NCBI RefSeq assembly: GCF_900637655.1
Contig: NZ_LR134384.1
Coordinates: 3,078,501 to 3,142,500 of the forward strand
Length of the DNA: 64,000 nucleotides
Origin: Segatella oris
GTDB lineage: Bacteria > Bacteroidota > Bacteroidia > Bacteroidales > Bacteroidaceae
Reading direction: 5' to 3'
A program made the position numbers and the translations under genes. The notes under the pieces were generated by a model, which did not search any database, was not told the origin of the DNA, and saw only the letters and a program-made list of their open reading frames with translations. Of the stretch, positions 50,750 to 59,432 are shown piece after piece. Numbering within the stretch: the first letter of the stretch is position 1; every line of letters begins with the position of its first letter.

Positions 50750-52972
50750 ATGATACAGACCGTAGTAAAAAGAGACGGACGAATAGTCGGTTTCAACGAA
50801 CAGAAAATCATGGCAGCCATCCGAAAGGCCATGATGCACACCGAAAAGGGTGAGGATGACGCACTCGTACAGAAGATTACAGACCACATTTGCATTCATG
50901 GCAAGAGTCAGATGACCGTGGAGAAAATTCAGGATTCCGTTGAAATGGAGCTCATGAAGAGTGCTCGAAAGGATGTAGCACAGAAGTATATTGCCTATCG
51001 CAATCAGCGAAGCATCGCACGAAAAGCCAAGACCCGTGACGTGTTTATGGAGATTGTGAACATCAAGAATAATGATGTGACACGCGAAAATGCCAATATG
51101 AATGCAGACACTCCGGCCGGAATGATGATGAAGTTTGCTTCGGAAACAACGAAACCCTTTGTGGATGATTATCTGTTGTCTGAAGATGTGCGTGATGCTG
51201 TGGCACATAATTACATTCATATTCACGACAAAGACTATTATCCGACAAAGAGTCTGACTTGCGTTCAGCATCCGTTGGATCATATTCTGGAGCATGGTTT
51301 CGTGGCCGGACACGGCTCTTCGCGACCTGCCAAGCGTATAGAAACGGCGGCAGTATTGGCTTGTATCTCTTTAGAAACTTGCCAGAATGAAATGCACGGC
51401 GGTCAGGCTATCCCTGCGTTTGACTTCTATTTGGCTCCCTATGTGCGCAGTTCATATATAGAAGAGGTGAAAAACTTGGAGAAACTGACGGGACGTGATC
51501 TTGCTTCACTGTATCATAAGGAGTTTGATGACTTTATTCTGAAAGACCTTGATGGGCTTGAAGGCGACGAAAGACTTTGTCAGCACGCTATGAACAAGAC
51601 CGTGAACCGCGTGCATCAAGCTATGGAAGCCTTCATTCACAACATGAATACCATTCACAGTAGGGGTGGAAATCAAGTGGTTTTCTCGTCAATCAACTAT
51701 GGAACGGATACCTCGGCAGAGGGGCGTTGCATCATGCGTGAACTGCTGAAATCAACGTATGAGGGTGTCGGTAATGGTGAAACGGCTATTTTCCCGATAC
51801 AGATATGGAAGAAAAAACGTGGTGTAAGCTATCTTCCTGAAGACCGGAACTATGATCTTTATCAGTTGGCCTGCAAGGTAACTGCACGCCGTTTCTTCCC
51901 GAATTTCTTAAATCTTGATGCCACGTTCAACTGGAACAGCAATTGGAAAGCTGACGATCCGAAGCGCTATCTGTGGGAAGTTGCGACAATGGGATGCCGC
52001 ACTCGCGTTTTTGAAAACCGTTTCGGTCCAAAGACAAGTGTGGCTCGTGGTAACCTTAGTTTTACGACAATCAACATCGTTAAGTTAGCTATTGAGTGCA
52101 TGCAAATCGCTGATAAGGAAGAGCGTATCAATGCTTTCTTCGCCAAACTCGACAATATATTGGAGATAACAGCTAAGCAGTTGGACGACCGTTTCCAGTT
52201 CCAGAAGACTGCTTTTGCCAAGCAATTCCCGCTGTTGATGACGAAGTTGTGGATTGATTGCGATAAGCTTCAGCCTTCAGATACGATTGAAAGTGTGCTT
52301 AATCAAGGCACTCTCGGTATCGGTTTCATTGGTCTGGCCGAATGTTTGAAGGCTTTGATAGGCAAGCATCATGGTGAAAGCGAAGAAGCGCAGGCTTTAG
52401 GTTTGAGGATTGTAACGTATATGCGTGACCGTGTTAACGATTTCTCGGAGCGTTATCAGCATAATTACAGTGTGTTGGCAACGCCGGCTGAAGGACTGTC
52501 GGGACGTTTCACAAAGTTCGACCGCAAGCGTTTCGGTGAGATAGAAGGTGTGACCGACCGCGAATATTATACTAATTCAAACCACGTTCCGGTATATTAT
52601 AAGTGCTCGGCACTGCATAAGGCACAGGTGGAAGCACCTTATCATGACCTTACACGTGGCGGACATATCTTCTATGTAGAGATTGATGGCGATGCAACGC
52701 ATAATCCGGAGGTCATTGCTAACGTAGTAGATATGATGGATAAATACAACATTGGATATGGCAGTGTGAACCATAATCGCAACCGTTGTATGGATTGTGG
52801 CTATGAAAATTCGGATGCCAAGCTCGATGTCTGCCCTAAGTGTGGCAGCCAACATATAGATAGGTTGCAGCGCATCACAGGCTATTTAGTGGGGACAACA
52901 GACCGTTGGAACCAAGGAAAATTAGCCGAATTGAACGATCGCGTGACGCATGTTGATGGTGCTTGTAAGTAA
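50750..52972 (+). CDS. nrdD: Anaerobic ribonucleoside-triphosphate reductase
   Basis: 740 residues. N-terminal ATP-cone (VVKRDGRIVGFNEQKIMAAI). The core has HDKDYYPTKSLTCVQ and NTIHSRGGNQVVFSSINYGTDT. The C-terminal zinc site C-x2-C ... C-x2-C is in CMDCGYENSD and VCPKCGS, and the glycyl-radical segment RITGYLVGTTDRWNQGK places the radical at about Gly711. It reduces NTPs to dNTPs under anaerobiosis, with formate as reductant in this class. Followed by nrdG after a strong hairpin. Confidence 0.95.
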   Translation: MIQTVVKRDGRIVGFNEQKIMAAIRKAMMHTEKGEDDALVQKITDHICIHGKSQMTVEKIQDSVEMELMKSARKDVAQKYIAYRNQRSIARKAKTRDVFMEIVNIKNNDVTRENANMNADTPAGMMMKFASETTKPFVDDYLLSEDVRDAVAHNYIHIHDKDYYPTKSLTCVQHPLDHILEHGFVAGHGSSRPAKRIETAAVLACISLETCQNEMHGGQAIPAFDFYLAPYVRSSYIEEVKNLEKLTGRDLASLYHKEFDDFILKDLDGLEGDERLCQHAMNKTVNRVHQAMEAFIHNMNTIHSRGGNQVVFSSINYGTDTSAEGRCIMRELLKSTYEGVGNGETAIFPIQIWKKKRGVSYLPEDRNYDLYQLACKVTARRFFPNFLNLDATFNWNSNWKADDPKRYLWEVATMGCRTRVFENRFGPKTSVARGNLSFTTINIVKLAIECMQIADKEERINAFFAKLDNILEITAKQLDDRFQFQKTAFAKQFPLLMTKLWIDCDKLQPSDTIESVLNQGTLGIGFIGLAECLKALIGKHHGESEEAQALGLRIVTYMRDRVNDFSERYQHNYSVLATPAEGLSGRFTKFDRKRFGEIEGVTDREYYTNSNHVPVYYKCSALHKAQVEAPYHDLTRGGHIFYVEIDGDATHNPEVIANVVDMMDKYNIGYGSVNHNRNRCMDCGYENSDAKLDVCPKCGSQHIDRLQRITGYLVGTTDRWNQGKLAELNDRVTHVDGACK

Positions 52973-52980
52973 GAATGATA

Positions 52981-53011
52981 TCCCCTCCCTTGTCTGAAGG
53001 GAGGGGATTTT
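52981..53011 (+). terminator. Hairpin between nrdD and nrdG
   Basis: TCCCCTCCCTT (52981-52991) pairs perfectly with AAGGGAGGGGA (52997-53007), 5-nt loop, then TTTT. It begins 9 bp after the nrdD stop and is strong enough to terminate most transcripts, giving less nrdG than nrdD. Confidence 0.8.
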
Positions 53012-53031
53012 GCTGTATTTTTGTTTGGAAA

Positions 53032-53547
53032 ATGGCTATGATAAGTGTTTTGAAAATAGTGCACGACACGATGGTTGACGGCCCGGGATTTCGCACATCC
53101 ATTTATTGTGCAGGCTGTCCGAATGGCTGCCCAGGTTGTCATAACCCGCAGTCGTGGGATATTAAGAATGGAACGATGATGGAAACTGCCGAAATTATGC
53201 AGGAAATCACTAAGGATCCTTTTGCCAATGTGACTTTCACGGGGGGGGATCCAATGTTCCAACCTGAAGGTTTCCTGGCCTTGGCAAAGGCTATCAAGTA
53301 TCAGACGAAGAAAACGATATGGTGTTATAGTGGCTTTGTTTTCGAAACATTGTTGAAGAGCCCGGCACAGCGTGAATTGCTTCAATACGTTGATGTGTTG
53401 GTTGATGGTCCTTTTATAGAGGCACAGAAAGATACTGATTTGATTTTCAGAGGCAGCAGCAATCAGCGTCTGATTGATGTAAAGCGCTCGTTGGAAGAGG
53501 GCATGACCGTGCTGTTGGATTATCGCCCGTTGGAACTCGGCATGTGA
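53032..53547 (+). CDS. nrdG: Anaerobic ribonucleotide reductase activating protein
   Basis: 171 residues from ATG 53032; in-frame codons before it belong to the terminator hairpin. Radical-SAM motif C29-x3-C33-x2-C36 (GCPNGCPGCHNPQSW) with an extra Cys at 26, then VTFTGGDPMFQ for SAM binding. The enzyme makes the glycyl radical on NrdD with SAM and a 4Fe-4S cluster. C-terminus RLIDVKRSLEEGM is family-typical. Confidence 0.94.
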   Translation: MAMISVLKIVHDTMVDGPGFRTSIYCAGCPNGCPGCHNPQSWDIKNGTMMETAEIMQEITKDPFANVTFTGGDPMFQPEGFLALAKAIKYQTKKTIWCYSGFVFETLLKSPAQRELLQYVDVLVDGPFIEAQKDTDLIFRGSSNQRLIDVKRSLEEGMTVLLDYRPLELGM

Positions 53548-53584
53548 AAAGCAGGAGAATAACGGCCAAGTAACTCTGCTTTTT

Positions 53585-53617
53585 GTAAATATTATAGCCT
53601 GTTTTTAACACTTCTAA
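53585..53617 (+). repeat. 33-bp dispersed motif, copy 2
   Basis: GTAAATATTATAGCCTGTTT and the following TTAACACTTC match 16008-16040 with changes only in the 4-base spacer and the last bases. Confidence 0.55.
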
Positions 53618-53693
53618 GTATCTCCTTCTGTAGAAATAAAGAAGCAGAAATAGGGGAGTTACCTCATGATTGAATTGATTTTAGCATACAATA

Positions 53694-53766
53694 TGGCGTG
53701 TAATGCATTGTAATTTGATGCAAATTACACGCTTTTTTGCGTCAGAATACGCGATGAAATGATGCA
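53694..53766 (+). repeat. 22-bp phased array, degenerate copy (nrdG-HsdR_N gap)
   Basis: Cores at exact 22-bp steps: TGGCGTG 53694, TGATGCA 53716, TGCGTCA 53738, TGATGCA 53760. The 613-bp gap 53548-54160 also holds the 33-bp motif (53585) and TTTCAAATACGCAAA (53912-53926), in the same order as in the purL-mutS gap. No gene seen. Confidence 0.6.
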
Positions 53767-54160
53767 GATTACGCTGTAACTCCATACAGATTGCAATACT
53801 TTTTGTCGTGATTTTACTGCGAATATCAGCTTGAAATTCATAACGTACTGATTTTCAATAGTTTGCTAAATGCCTGAAATTTGAGCGAATTTGGAGTGAG
53901 GAAGAGTTTTGTTTCAAATACGCAAATCTGATGAGAGCTATTGTAAAATTAGTTGAAGAAAATTAACATATAATTCGTTTCCTTATAGGAGTTGTCGAAA
54001 ATAGATACGCCTTGTTGCTGCGTTTGTAGGAGGATGACGGTTTACCTAAAGGTTGTGATTGAAAGAAAGTTTTCTTTTTGTGGTATCATTGTGTCTGAAT
54101 TTCGTTTTCGGTAGAAGCAGATTGTCTTGAAAAATTACCTGTTTAGAGGTTGATTTCCAA

Positions 54161-54619
54161 TCAAATTTGTTGAATTTCTTGATAGTTTGGGATGTCCTCT
54201 AAATATAAATATTTTTGATAGTTATAATCCATTTTGCAGCAATAGTGTTGGAGACCGTTAGACACAATGAGATAGTCTACGTGGAGTAGCATATTGTAGA
54301 CCGTGATTTGGTCAAACACTTTCTGTGTAATGGCAATATGGGGTGCCTTGTATTCAATGATGATACGCGGTTTCAGTTCACGTGAATAGAGTACGGTGTC
54401 TGCACGAAGATGCTTGTCGCCAATCTTAAGTTTCACCTCGTTTGCCAAAAGAGTTGCGGGGTAACCTTTGTGATTAATCAAAAAATGTACAAAGTGTTGA
54501 CGCACCCATTCTTCTGGAGTGAGAGCCACATACTTACGGCGTAAAATATCGAAAATCGTTGGCTTTGTGGGAGTGCCGGATAACTTTATTTCGTAATCGG
54601 GTAGGTTTAATGGAATCAT
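54161..54619 (-). CDS. Orphan HsdR N-terminal-like (PD-(D/E)xK fold) protein
   Basis: 152 residues from ATG 54619 (MIPLNLPDYEIKL). It matches the HSDR_N domain: TPEEWVRQHFVHFLINHKGYP, then the nuclease-type core KHLRADTVLYSRELKPRIIIEYKAP with Asp and E-x-K in place, and VDYLIVSNGLQHYCCKMDY. No helicase or specificity subunit is present. This small protein is conserved in Bacteroidetes head-to-head with holA, which hints at a housekeeping DNA role rather than restriction. Nuclease activity is possible, not shown. Confidence 0.82.
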   Translation of the reverse strand: MIPLNLPDYEIKLSGTPTKPTIFDILRRKYVALTPEEWVRQHFVHFLINHKGYPATLLANEVKLKIGDKHLRADTVLYSRELKPRIIIEYKAPHIAITQKVFDQITVYNMLLHVDYLIVSNGLQHYCCKMDYNYQKYLYLEDIPNYQEIQQI

Positions 54620-54698
54620 TTTATTATTTTTGCAGAGAAAGAACGGGCTGTAGATAAGGGCTTTCTTATAATTACAAGCCTCTATTGCCTGTTTTTTG

Positions 54699-54706
54699 CA
54701 AAGATA
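54699..54706 (-). promoter_or_regulatory. -7 box of the HsdR_N-like gene
   Basis: Minus strand TATCTTTG (54706-54699) in the 110-bp divergent region shared with holA; leader about 75 nt. Confidence 0.45.
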
Positions 54707-54729
54707 AACAATAAAAATAAAATATCGGG

Positions 54730-55764
54730 ATGCCTGAAAAGAAAAATACAGGAACATCGTATGAAACGATAATGCGTGACTTGAAAGCACGCAATTTTTC
54801 ACCTATATATATATTGATGGGTGAAGAATCCTATTACATTGATAAGATTTCAGATTATATTGCAGATAATGTGCTGAAGCCGGAAGAGCGTGATTTCAAT
54901 CAAACTATAGTGTTTGGCTCTGATGTTTCGGCCTCACAAATCGTGGATTCTGCCAAGGCTTTTCCAATGATGGCCGAGAAACGGGTTGTGATAGTGAAAG
55001 AATCACAGAACTTGAAAGGTACGGAACCTTTGGAAAAATATTTCAAAAATCCAGTTCCTTCCACGGTTCTTGTCTTTTGTCATAAGAATGGAAGTATTGA
55101 TAAAAGAAAGAAGATTATTCCAGCTGCACAGGCAGGTGGCGCTGTGATTTTTGAGAGTAAGAAACTTTATGAGCGCGAATTGCCTGGATTTATTGAAACT
55201 TATTTGCGGCAGCATCAAGCCACAGTAGAACAGAAAGCTGCCCAGATGATTGCCGATCATGTGGGAGCTGACTTGAACAGATTGACTTCTGAACTTGATA
55301 AGGTCTTGATTTCTTTGCCTGCATCTGACAGGAGGGTAACCCCTGATGTGGTTGAAAAGGAAATAGGAGTCAGTAAAGATTTCAATGCTTTTGAACTACG
55401 AAATGCAATCGTTCAGAGGGATATTTATAAGGCGAATTTAATTATAAAATATTTTGACAACAATCCCAAAGCAGGATCGTTGTTTTCATTTCTCCCAATG
55501 CTCTTTTCTTATTTCGAAAATCTGATGATAGCATTTTATTCGCCAAATAAAAACAATGAAAATGCTGTTGCGGAGTTCCTGGAATTGAGAAATGGGTGGG
55601 CTGCCAGAGACTATCTTACAGGGATGCGAAACTACTCGGGAATGAAAACGATGCAGATAATTTCTAAAATAAGAGAAATAGATGCCAAAAGTAAAGGTCT
55701 TGATAACCCAAATACACCTCCGGGAGAGTTAATGAAGGAGCTGATTTTCTTCATTTTGCACTAA
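54730..55764 (+). CDS. holA: DNA polymerase III subunit delta
   Basis: 344 residues. The delta-family layout is clear: IYILMGEESYYIDKISDYI (degenerate P-loop domain, no Walker A), VFGSDVSASQIVDSAKAFPMMAEKRVVIVKE, then the lid LPGFIETYLRQHQATVEQKA, and the C-terminal collar domain with AFELRNAIVQRDIYKANLII. It opens the beta clamp in the clamp-loader complex. It is followed by an intrinsic terminator. Confidence 0.92.
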   Translation: MPEKKNTGTSYETIMRDLKARNFSPIYILMGEESYYIDKISDYIADNVLKPEERDFNQTIVFGSDVSASQIVDSAKAFPMMAEKRVVIVKESQNLKGTEPLEKYFKNPVPSTVLVFCHKNGSIDKRKKIIPAAQAGGAVIFESKKLYERELPGFIETYLRQHQATVEQKAAQMIADHVGADLNRLTSELDKVLISLPASDRRVTPDVVEKEIGVSKDFNAFELRNAIVQRDIYKANLIIKYFDNNPKAGSLFSFLPMLFSYFENLMIAFYSPNKNNENAVAEFLELRNGWAARDYLTGMRNYSGMKTMQIISKIREIDAKSKGLDNPNTPPGELMKELIFFILH

Positions 55765-55800
55765 AAACACCCTTTTTCTACCTCTTTTTTCTCTAAAACG

Positions 55801-55826
55801 AGCACTCTTGAAGGGTGCTTTTTTTA
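55801..55826 (+). terminator. holA terminator
   Basis: AGCAC (55801-55805) and GTGCT (55815-55819), extended by weaker pairs, then T7, 37 bp after the holA stop. Confidence 0.65.
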
Positions 55827-55879
55827 GGCTTAAATCATTATAAATAAGCATTTTAACCTGTTTTTACCCCCTCTAAAAC

Positions 55880-55923
55880 TCGCGTATTTTCAAAATATAA
55901 ACCCCTCGTTCAGAATACGCGAG
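55880..55923. repeat. Inverted pair of the ATACGCGAG motif
   Basis: CTCGCGTATTTT (55879-55890) and AATACGCGAG (55914-55923) are inverted copies of the motif at 16334 and 24672. CCTGTTTTTACC at 55858 just upstream echoes the 33-bp motif. No 22-bp array is present in this gap. Confidence 0.5.
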
Positions 55924-55984
55924 CTATGGCGTTTTTAGCCAATTTAAGCCCCCTTGAATTTAGAGTTAACTTTTATTTGCGTTT

Positions 55985-56480
55985 ATAATAATAAACTTTA
56001 CGATACTAAATTACAACGGCGGCACCATGTATTTATGTATATAAATATTATATTTGTGTTTGTATAAATATATTCTTGTTTTTAGTTGCAATATGTAAAT
56101 GTATATATTTAGATATCAATTCTTATATGCATATATATGTTTCATATTATAATTTAACATAATAGCTTTGATATTCAGTGATTTATACAGTTTTTTCAAA
56201 TCAAATATCAATATAAACGCCTCGATTCTTATTTCTATATTGCATATCCATATAGATCTTGTTTAATACCAATAAATATCTATCTATAAACCAATAACTT
56301 TACTATACTTTGCTATATAAAGCATTATATAGTATTTTGACTTGTAAATTTAGTTTTGTATTTTATATAGCTGTTCCGTCACATGTGTATATGTAGAATT
56401 GTAAACTTTACAAATTAAAACATAAATTCTTTGATTCTAAATTTAATATACAATTGTTGCGTATCTCATTTTTTTGTTTT
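55985..56480. other. Very A/T-rich intergenic stretch
   Basis: About 500 bp composed mostly of TATA-, ATAT- and TTTA-type runs with only isolated GC spots (ACGGCGGC at 56014). It is the one long host gap without a 22-bp array. No ORF, no DnaA-box cluster (TTATCCACA) and no tRNA seen. Possible explanations are a curved/nucleoid-bound silencer upstream of the XRE gene, or a remnant of transferred DNA. Confidence 0.6.
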
Positions 56481-56487
56481 ACTTTTG
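56456..56487 (+). promoter_or_regulatory. Promoter of the XRE regulator
   Basis: GTTG (56456-56459), 20 nt, TACTTTTG (56480-56487); leader about 48 nt. Confidence 0.5.
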
Positions 56488-56539
56488 TAAAATCAATGAA
56501 AATTAGGGTAAAGTTCCCTTTTTTGCATGTTATAAGCTT

Positions 56540-57007
56540 ATGAAAGATAGAATTAAAATGATTATGGAGAGTCAACACATGACTCAGCAAACCTTTGCTC
56601 AGTTCATACAAATCTCCCCTGCTTCACTCAGCAGTATCTTCAATGGGAGAACCAAACCGACCTTGGCTATCGCTGAAGCTATTAAGGCGAAGATACCATC
56701 TTTGTCTACCGACTGGCTTTTGTTTGGTTCAGGATCCATGTATATGGGAGATAAATCTGCATCTGATTCCGGGACAACTGATAACACTTCTGTGCCTCAG
56801 GAAGGCTTGGTCGATTTTCCAGGAGCTTCTAACTCCTCCACTCCAACACTTTTTGATCAAGATGTTGTGCACGGTGTTGGAGCAACACTCAATAACACTA
56901 AGAAAATAACTACGAAAATAATTGACAATCATCAGCGTAAAATTGTAGAAATAAGAGTCTTTTATGATGATAAGACTTGGGAGACTTTTGTTCCTCAAAA
57001 AGGTTAA
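56540..57007 (+). CDS. XRE-family HTH transcriptional regulator
   Basis: 155 residues. Residues 1-62 are a Cro/CI HTH (MTQQTFAQFIQISPASLSSI then FNGRTKPTLAIAEAIKAKIP and STDWLLFGSGSMY), the S24/phage-repressor style N-terminal domain. The middle is low complexity (Ser/Thr/Asp). The C-terminal 35 residues (KIVEIRVFYDDKTWETFVPQ) form a small beta unit. No protease or ligand domain. It lies before pyrK but that operon has its own promoter at 57011, so control of pyrimidine genes is only possible, not shown. Confidence 0.87.
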   Translation: MKDRIKMIMESQHMTQQTFAQFIQISPASLSSIFNGRTKPTLAIAEAIKAKIPSLSTDWLLFGSGSMYMGDKSASDSGTTDNTSVPQEGLVDFPGASNSSTPTLFDQDVVHGVGATLNNTKKITTKIIDNHQRKIVEIRVFYDDKTWETFVPQKG

Positions 57008-57010
57008 GTG

Positions 57011-57041
57011 TTTGTCGATTTAGTTTTTTTTCTTATCTTTG
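57011..57041 (+). promoter_or_regulatory. pyrK-pyrD promoter
   Basis: TTTG (57011-57014), 19 nt, TATCTTTG (57034-57041): consensus. Start near 57045, leader about 22 nt; it lies just after the XRE stop. Confidence 0.75.
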
Positions 57042-57066
57042 CATAAATCTAAATGCAAAAGCAAAG

Positions 57067-57843
57067 ATGAAGAAATTCATTCATGATCTGACGGTTAAGT
57101 CAGTAGAGGCACTTAGTTCTAAGCACGTGCTTTTGAAGCTTACGTCTGATAGTCCTCTACCGACAATAACGCCAGGACAATTTGTCGAAGTCCGAGTTGA
57201 TTATTCTCCGTCAACCTATCTTCGGCGTCCAATTTCAATAAACTTAGTAGATTATCAGCAAAATGAACTGTGGCTTCTCATTGCCATGATTGGTGATGGA
57301 ACGCGACAGTTAGGAAAACTCCATGTCGGAGATACGCTGAATTGTCTTTATCCTTTGGGAAACGGTTTCACACTCCCTACGGATCCGAGTGAAAACATGC
57401 TGTTGGTTGGTGGCGGTGTGGGGGTAGCTCCACTGCTTCATTTAGGACATGAAATTAAAGAAAGAGGTGGAGAACCCTCTTTCCTGTTGGGTGCCCGCAC
57501 TAAAGATGACCTGTTAGAGCTTGACCTGTTTCAGCAACTTGGGCATGTCTATGTGACGACAGAAGATGACAGTTTGGGCGAGAAAGGTTTTGTAACAGAC
57601 CATTCAGTTCTCAAAAAAGAAAAGTTTTCGCGTATAGCTACCTGTGGGCCTAAGCCAATGATGATCAGTGTAGCGCGTTATGCACATGCAAGAGGCATCG
57701 AATGTGAGGTGTCTTTAGAAAATAAAATGGCGTGCGGATTGGGTGCTTGTCTATGTTGTGTTGAGAAGACAACAGAGGGTAATTTATGCGTCTGTAAAGA
57801 GGGACCGGTGTTAAATATTAAGAAGTTATTATGGCAGATCTAA
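57067..57843 (+). CDS. pyrK: Dihydroorotate dehydrogenase electron-transfer subunit
   Basis: 258 residues from ATG 57067; earlier in-frame codons overlap the promoter and the XRE gene. FAD region [16 protein letters not shown] region [17 protein letters not shown], and a C-terminal 2Fe-2S site with Cys in CGLGACLCC and CVCKEGPV. It passes electrons from PyrD flavin to NAD in type 1B dihydroorotate dehydrogenase. Its 3' end overlaps pyrD by 13 bp. Confidence 0.94.
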   Translation: MKKFIHDLTVKSVEALSSKHVLLKLTSDSPLPTITPGQFVEVRVDYSPSTYLRRPISINLVDYQQNELWLLIAMIGDGTRQLGKLHVGDTLNCLYPLGNGFTLPTDPSENMLLVGGGVGVAPLLHLGHEIKERGGEPSFLLGARTKDDLLELDLFQQLGHVYVTTEDDSLGEKGFVTDHSVLKKEKFSRIATCGPKPMMISVARYAHARGIECEVSLENKMACGLGACLCCVEKTTEGNLCVCKEGPVLNIKKLLWQI

Positions 57844-58736
57844 ATGTAAAAATAAATAACTTAAATTTCAAGAACCCTGTAATGACTGCTTCAGGGACCT
57901 TTGGGTACGGTCTTGAGTTTGCAGATCTTGTACCACTTGATGAACTTGGAGGTATCATCGTAAAGGGTACGACATTACTTCCGCGCGAAGGGAATGATTA
58001 TCCTCGTATGGCCGAAACAGCCAGTGGGATGCTCAATTGTGTTGGATTGCAGAATAAAGGTGTCGATTATTTTTGTTCAAAGATCTATCCACAGATTAAG
58101 GATATTGACACGAACATGATTGTCAATGTGAGTGGAAACAGTGCTGAGTCGTATGCTGCATGTGCTCAACGGATAGATGAACTCAATCGTATTCCTGCCA
58201 TTGAACTGAATATCAGCTGTCCGAATGTGAAAGAAGGAGGCATGGCTTTCGGTGTGACCTGTGAGGGGGCAGCAAGCATTGTCAAGGCTGTCAGAGCCGT
58301 ATATCACAAGACATTGATTGTGAAGCTCTCTCCGAATGTGACGGATATTGCTGCAATTGCCCGCGCTTGTGAGGCAGAAGGAGCTGATGCCGTCTCGTTA
58401 ATCAATACCTTAATGGGTATGGCTGTGGATATTGAAAAGCGACAACCGCTGTTGAGCATTCGTACGGGAGGATTGAGTGGTCCTGCCGTGAAGCCTGTAG
58501 CTTTGCGTATGGTTTATGACGTGGCCCATGCAGTAAAGATACCCGTGGTAGGCTTAGGAGGCATCAGCAGTGCAGAGGATGCGATTGAATTTCTGATGTG
58601 TGGTGCCACAGCTATAGAGATAGGAACAGCTAATTTTGTAGATCCTGCGATTACGAAAAAGGTGAAAGACGGAATGAATACCTGGCTGGATTCCCATGGC
58701 TGCACCAGTGTCAGGGATATTATTGGTGTCATTTGA
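57831..58736 (+). CDS. pyrD: Dihydroorotate dehydrogenase, class 1B catalytic subunit
   Basis: 301 residues. TIM-barrel with N-terminal [44 protein letters not shown] (the class 1 catalytic Cys), [14 protein letters not shown] and [15 protein letters not shown]. Class 1B is supported by the partner pyrK. It oxidises dihydroorotate to orotate with NAD as final acceptor (EC 1.3.1.14), the fourth step of UMP synthesis. Confidence 0.95.
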   Translation: MADLNVKINNLNFKNPVMTASGTFGYGLEFADLVPLDELGGIIVKGTTLLPREGNDYPRMAETASGMLNCVGLQNKGVDYFCSKIYPQIKDIDTNMIVNVSGNSAESYAACAQRIDELNRIPAIELNISCPNVKEGGMAFGVTCEGAASIVKAVRAVYHKTLIVKLSPNVTDIAAIARACEAEGADAVSLINTLMGMAVDIEKRQPLLSIRTGGLSGPAVKPVALRMVYDVAHAVKIPVVGLGGISSAEDAIEFLMCGATAIEIGTANFVDPAITKKVKDGMNTWLDSHGCTSVRDIIGVI

Positions 58737-58780
58737 CCGTAATAATGGCGTACAATATGTGGCGTTCCAATAAAAAGCAT

Positions 58781-58788
58781 TAACTTTG
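58781..58788 (+). promoter_or_regulatory. -7 box of the slyD-like gene
   Basis: TAACTTTG, 29 bp before the ATG at 58818; -33 region only a weak match. Confidence 0.5.
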
Positions 58789-58817
58789 TAGAATAATCAT
58801 ATATAATAATAGGTATA

Positions 58818-59417
58818 ATGGAAAATAAAATCAGCAAATATATTGCTGCTTCATACACGCTGTATGATGTGACAGAAGGCAAGAAAGAAGTGATAGAACA
58901 GACCGTTGATAAACGTCCTTTCGATTTCCTGAGTGGCTTCGGTATCACTATTCCTGCATTCGAGGAGGCCTTGGTTAATCTTAACAAGGGTGAACATTTT
59001 GATTTCACGCTCACTCCCGACCAGGCTTATGGAGACCATAATCCAGAGCATGTGCTTGATCTTGACAAGTCAATCTTCAGTGTCAATGGTAAGTTTGACG
59101 ATGAACATATAGTTGTAGATGCTGTCATTCCACTTCAAAACGAAGATGGAAACCGCTTCAACGGCCACGTACTTGCCATTTCAGAGGATAAGGTGAAGGT
59201 GGATCTCAATCATCCGTTGGCAGGCAAGACCTTGAATTTCGTTGGTGAGATTGCTGAAAACCGCGAGGCGACAAATGAGGAAATCTCCAAGTTTATGAAT
59301 ATGCTCAGCGGTGAAGGTGGTTGCAGTGGCTGCGGAGGTGGCTGTGGCGAAGGTGGTTGTGAAAGCGGCGGTGAAGGCTGTTGCGGTGGCAGCTGTGGTG
59401 GCGGTTGCCATGAATAG
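58818..59417 (+). CDS. SlyD-like FKBP peptidyl-prolyl isomerase with Cys-rich tail
   Basis: 199 residues. FKBP core interrupted by an insert-in-flap domain, as in SlyD: FDFLSGFGITIPAFEEALVNL, FDFTLTPDQAYGDHNPEHVLDLD, then VDLNHPLAGKTLNFVGEIAENREAT. The last 33 residues are Gly/Cys-rich with eight Cys and a final His (CSGCGGGC, GCCGGSCGGGCHE), replacing the His-rich nickel-binding tail of E. coli SlyD. It should act as a proline isomerase/chaperone with metal binding. It precedes aroC by 15 bp. Confidence 0.9.
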   Translation: MENKISKYIAASYTLYDVTEGKKEVIEQTVDKRPFDFLSGFGITIPAFEEALVNLNKGEHFDFTLTPDQAYGDHNPEHVLDLDKSIFSVNGKFDDEHIVVDAVIPLQNEDGNRFNGHVLAISEDKVKVDLNHPLAGKTLNFVGEIAENREATNEEISKFMNMLSGEGGCSGCGGGCGEGGCESGGEGCCGGSCGGGCHE

Positions 59418-59432
59418 GATGAAAAAACAGGC

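Noticed and set aside
55985-56520. Replication origin
   Set aside because: A/T-rich, but no cluster of TTATCCACA-type DnaA boxes and no dnaA, dnaN or parAB neighbours.
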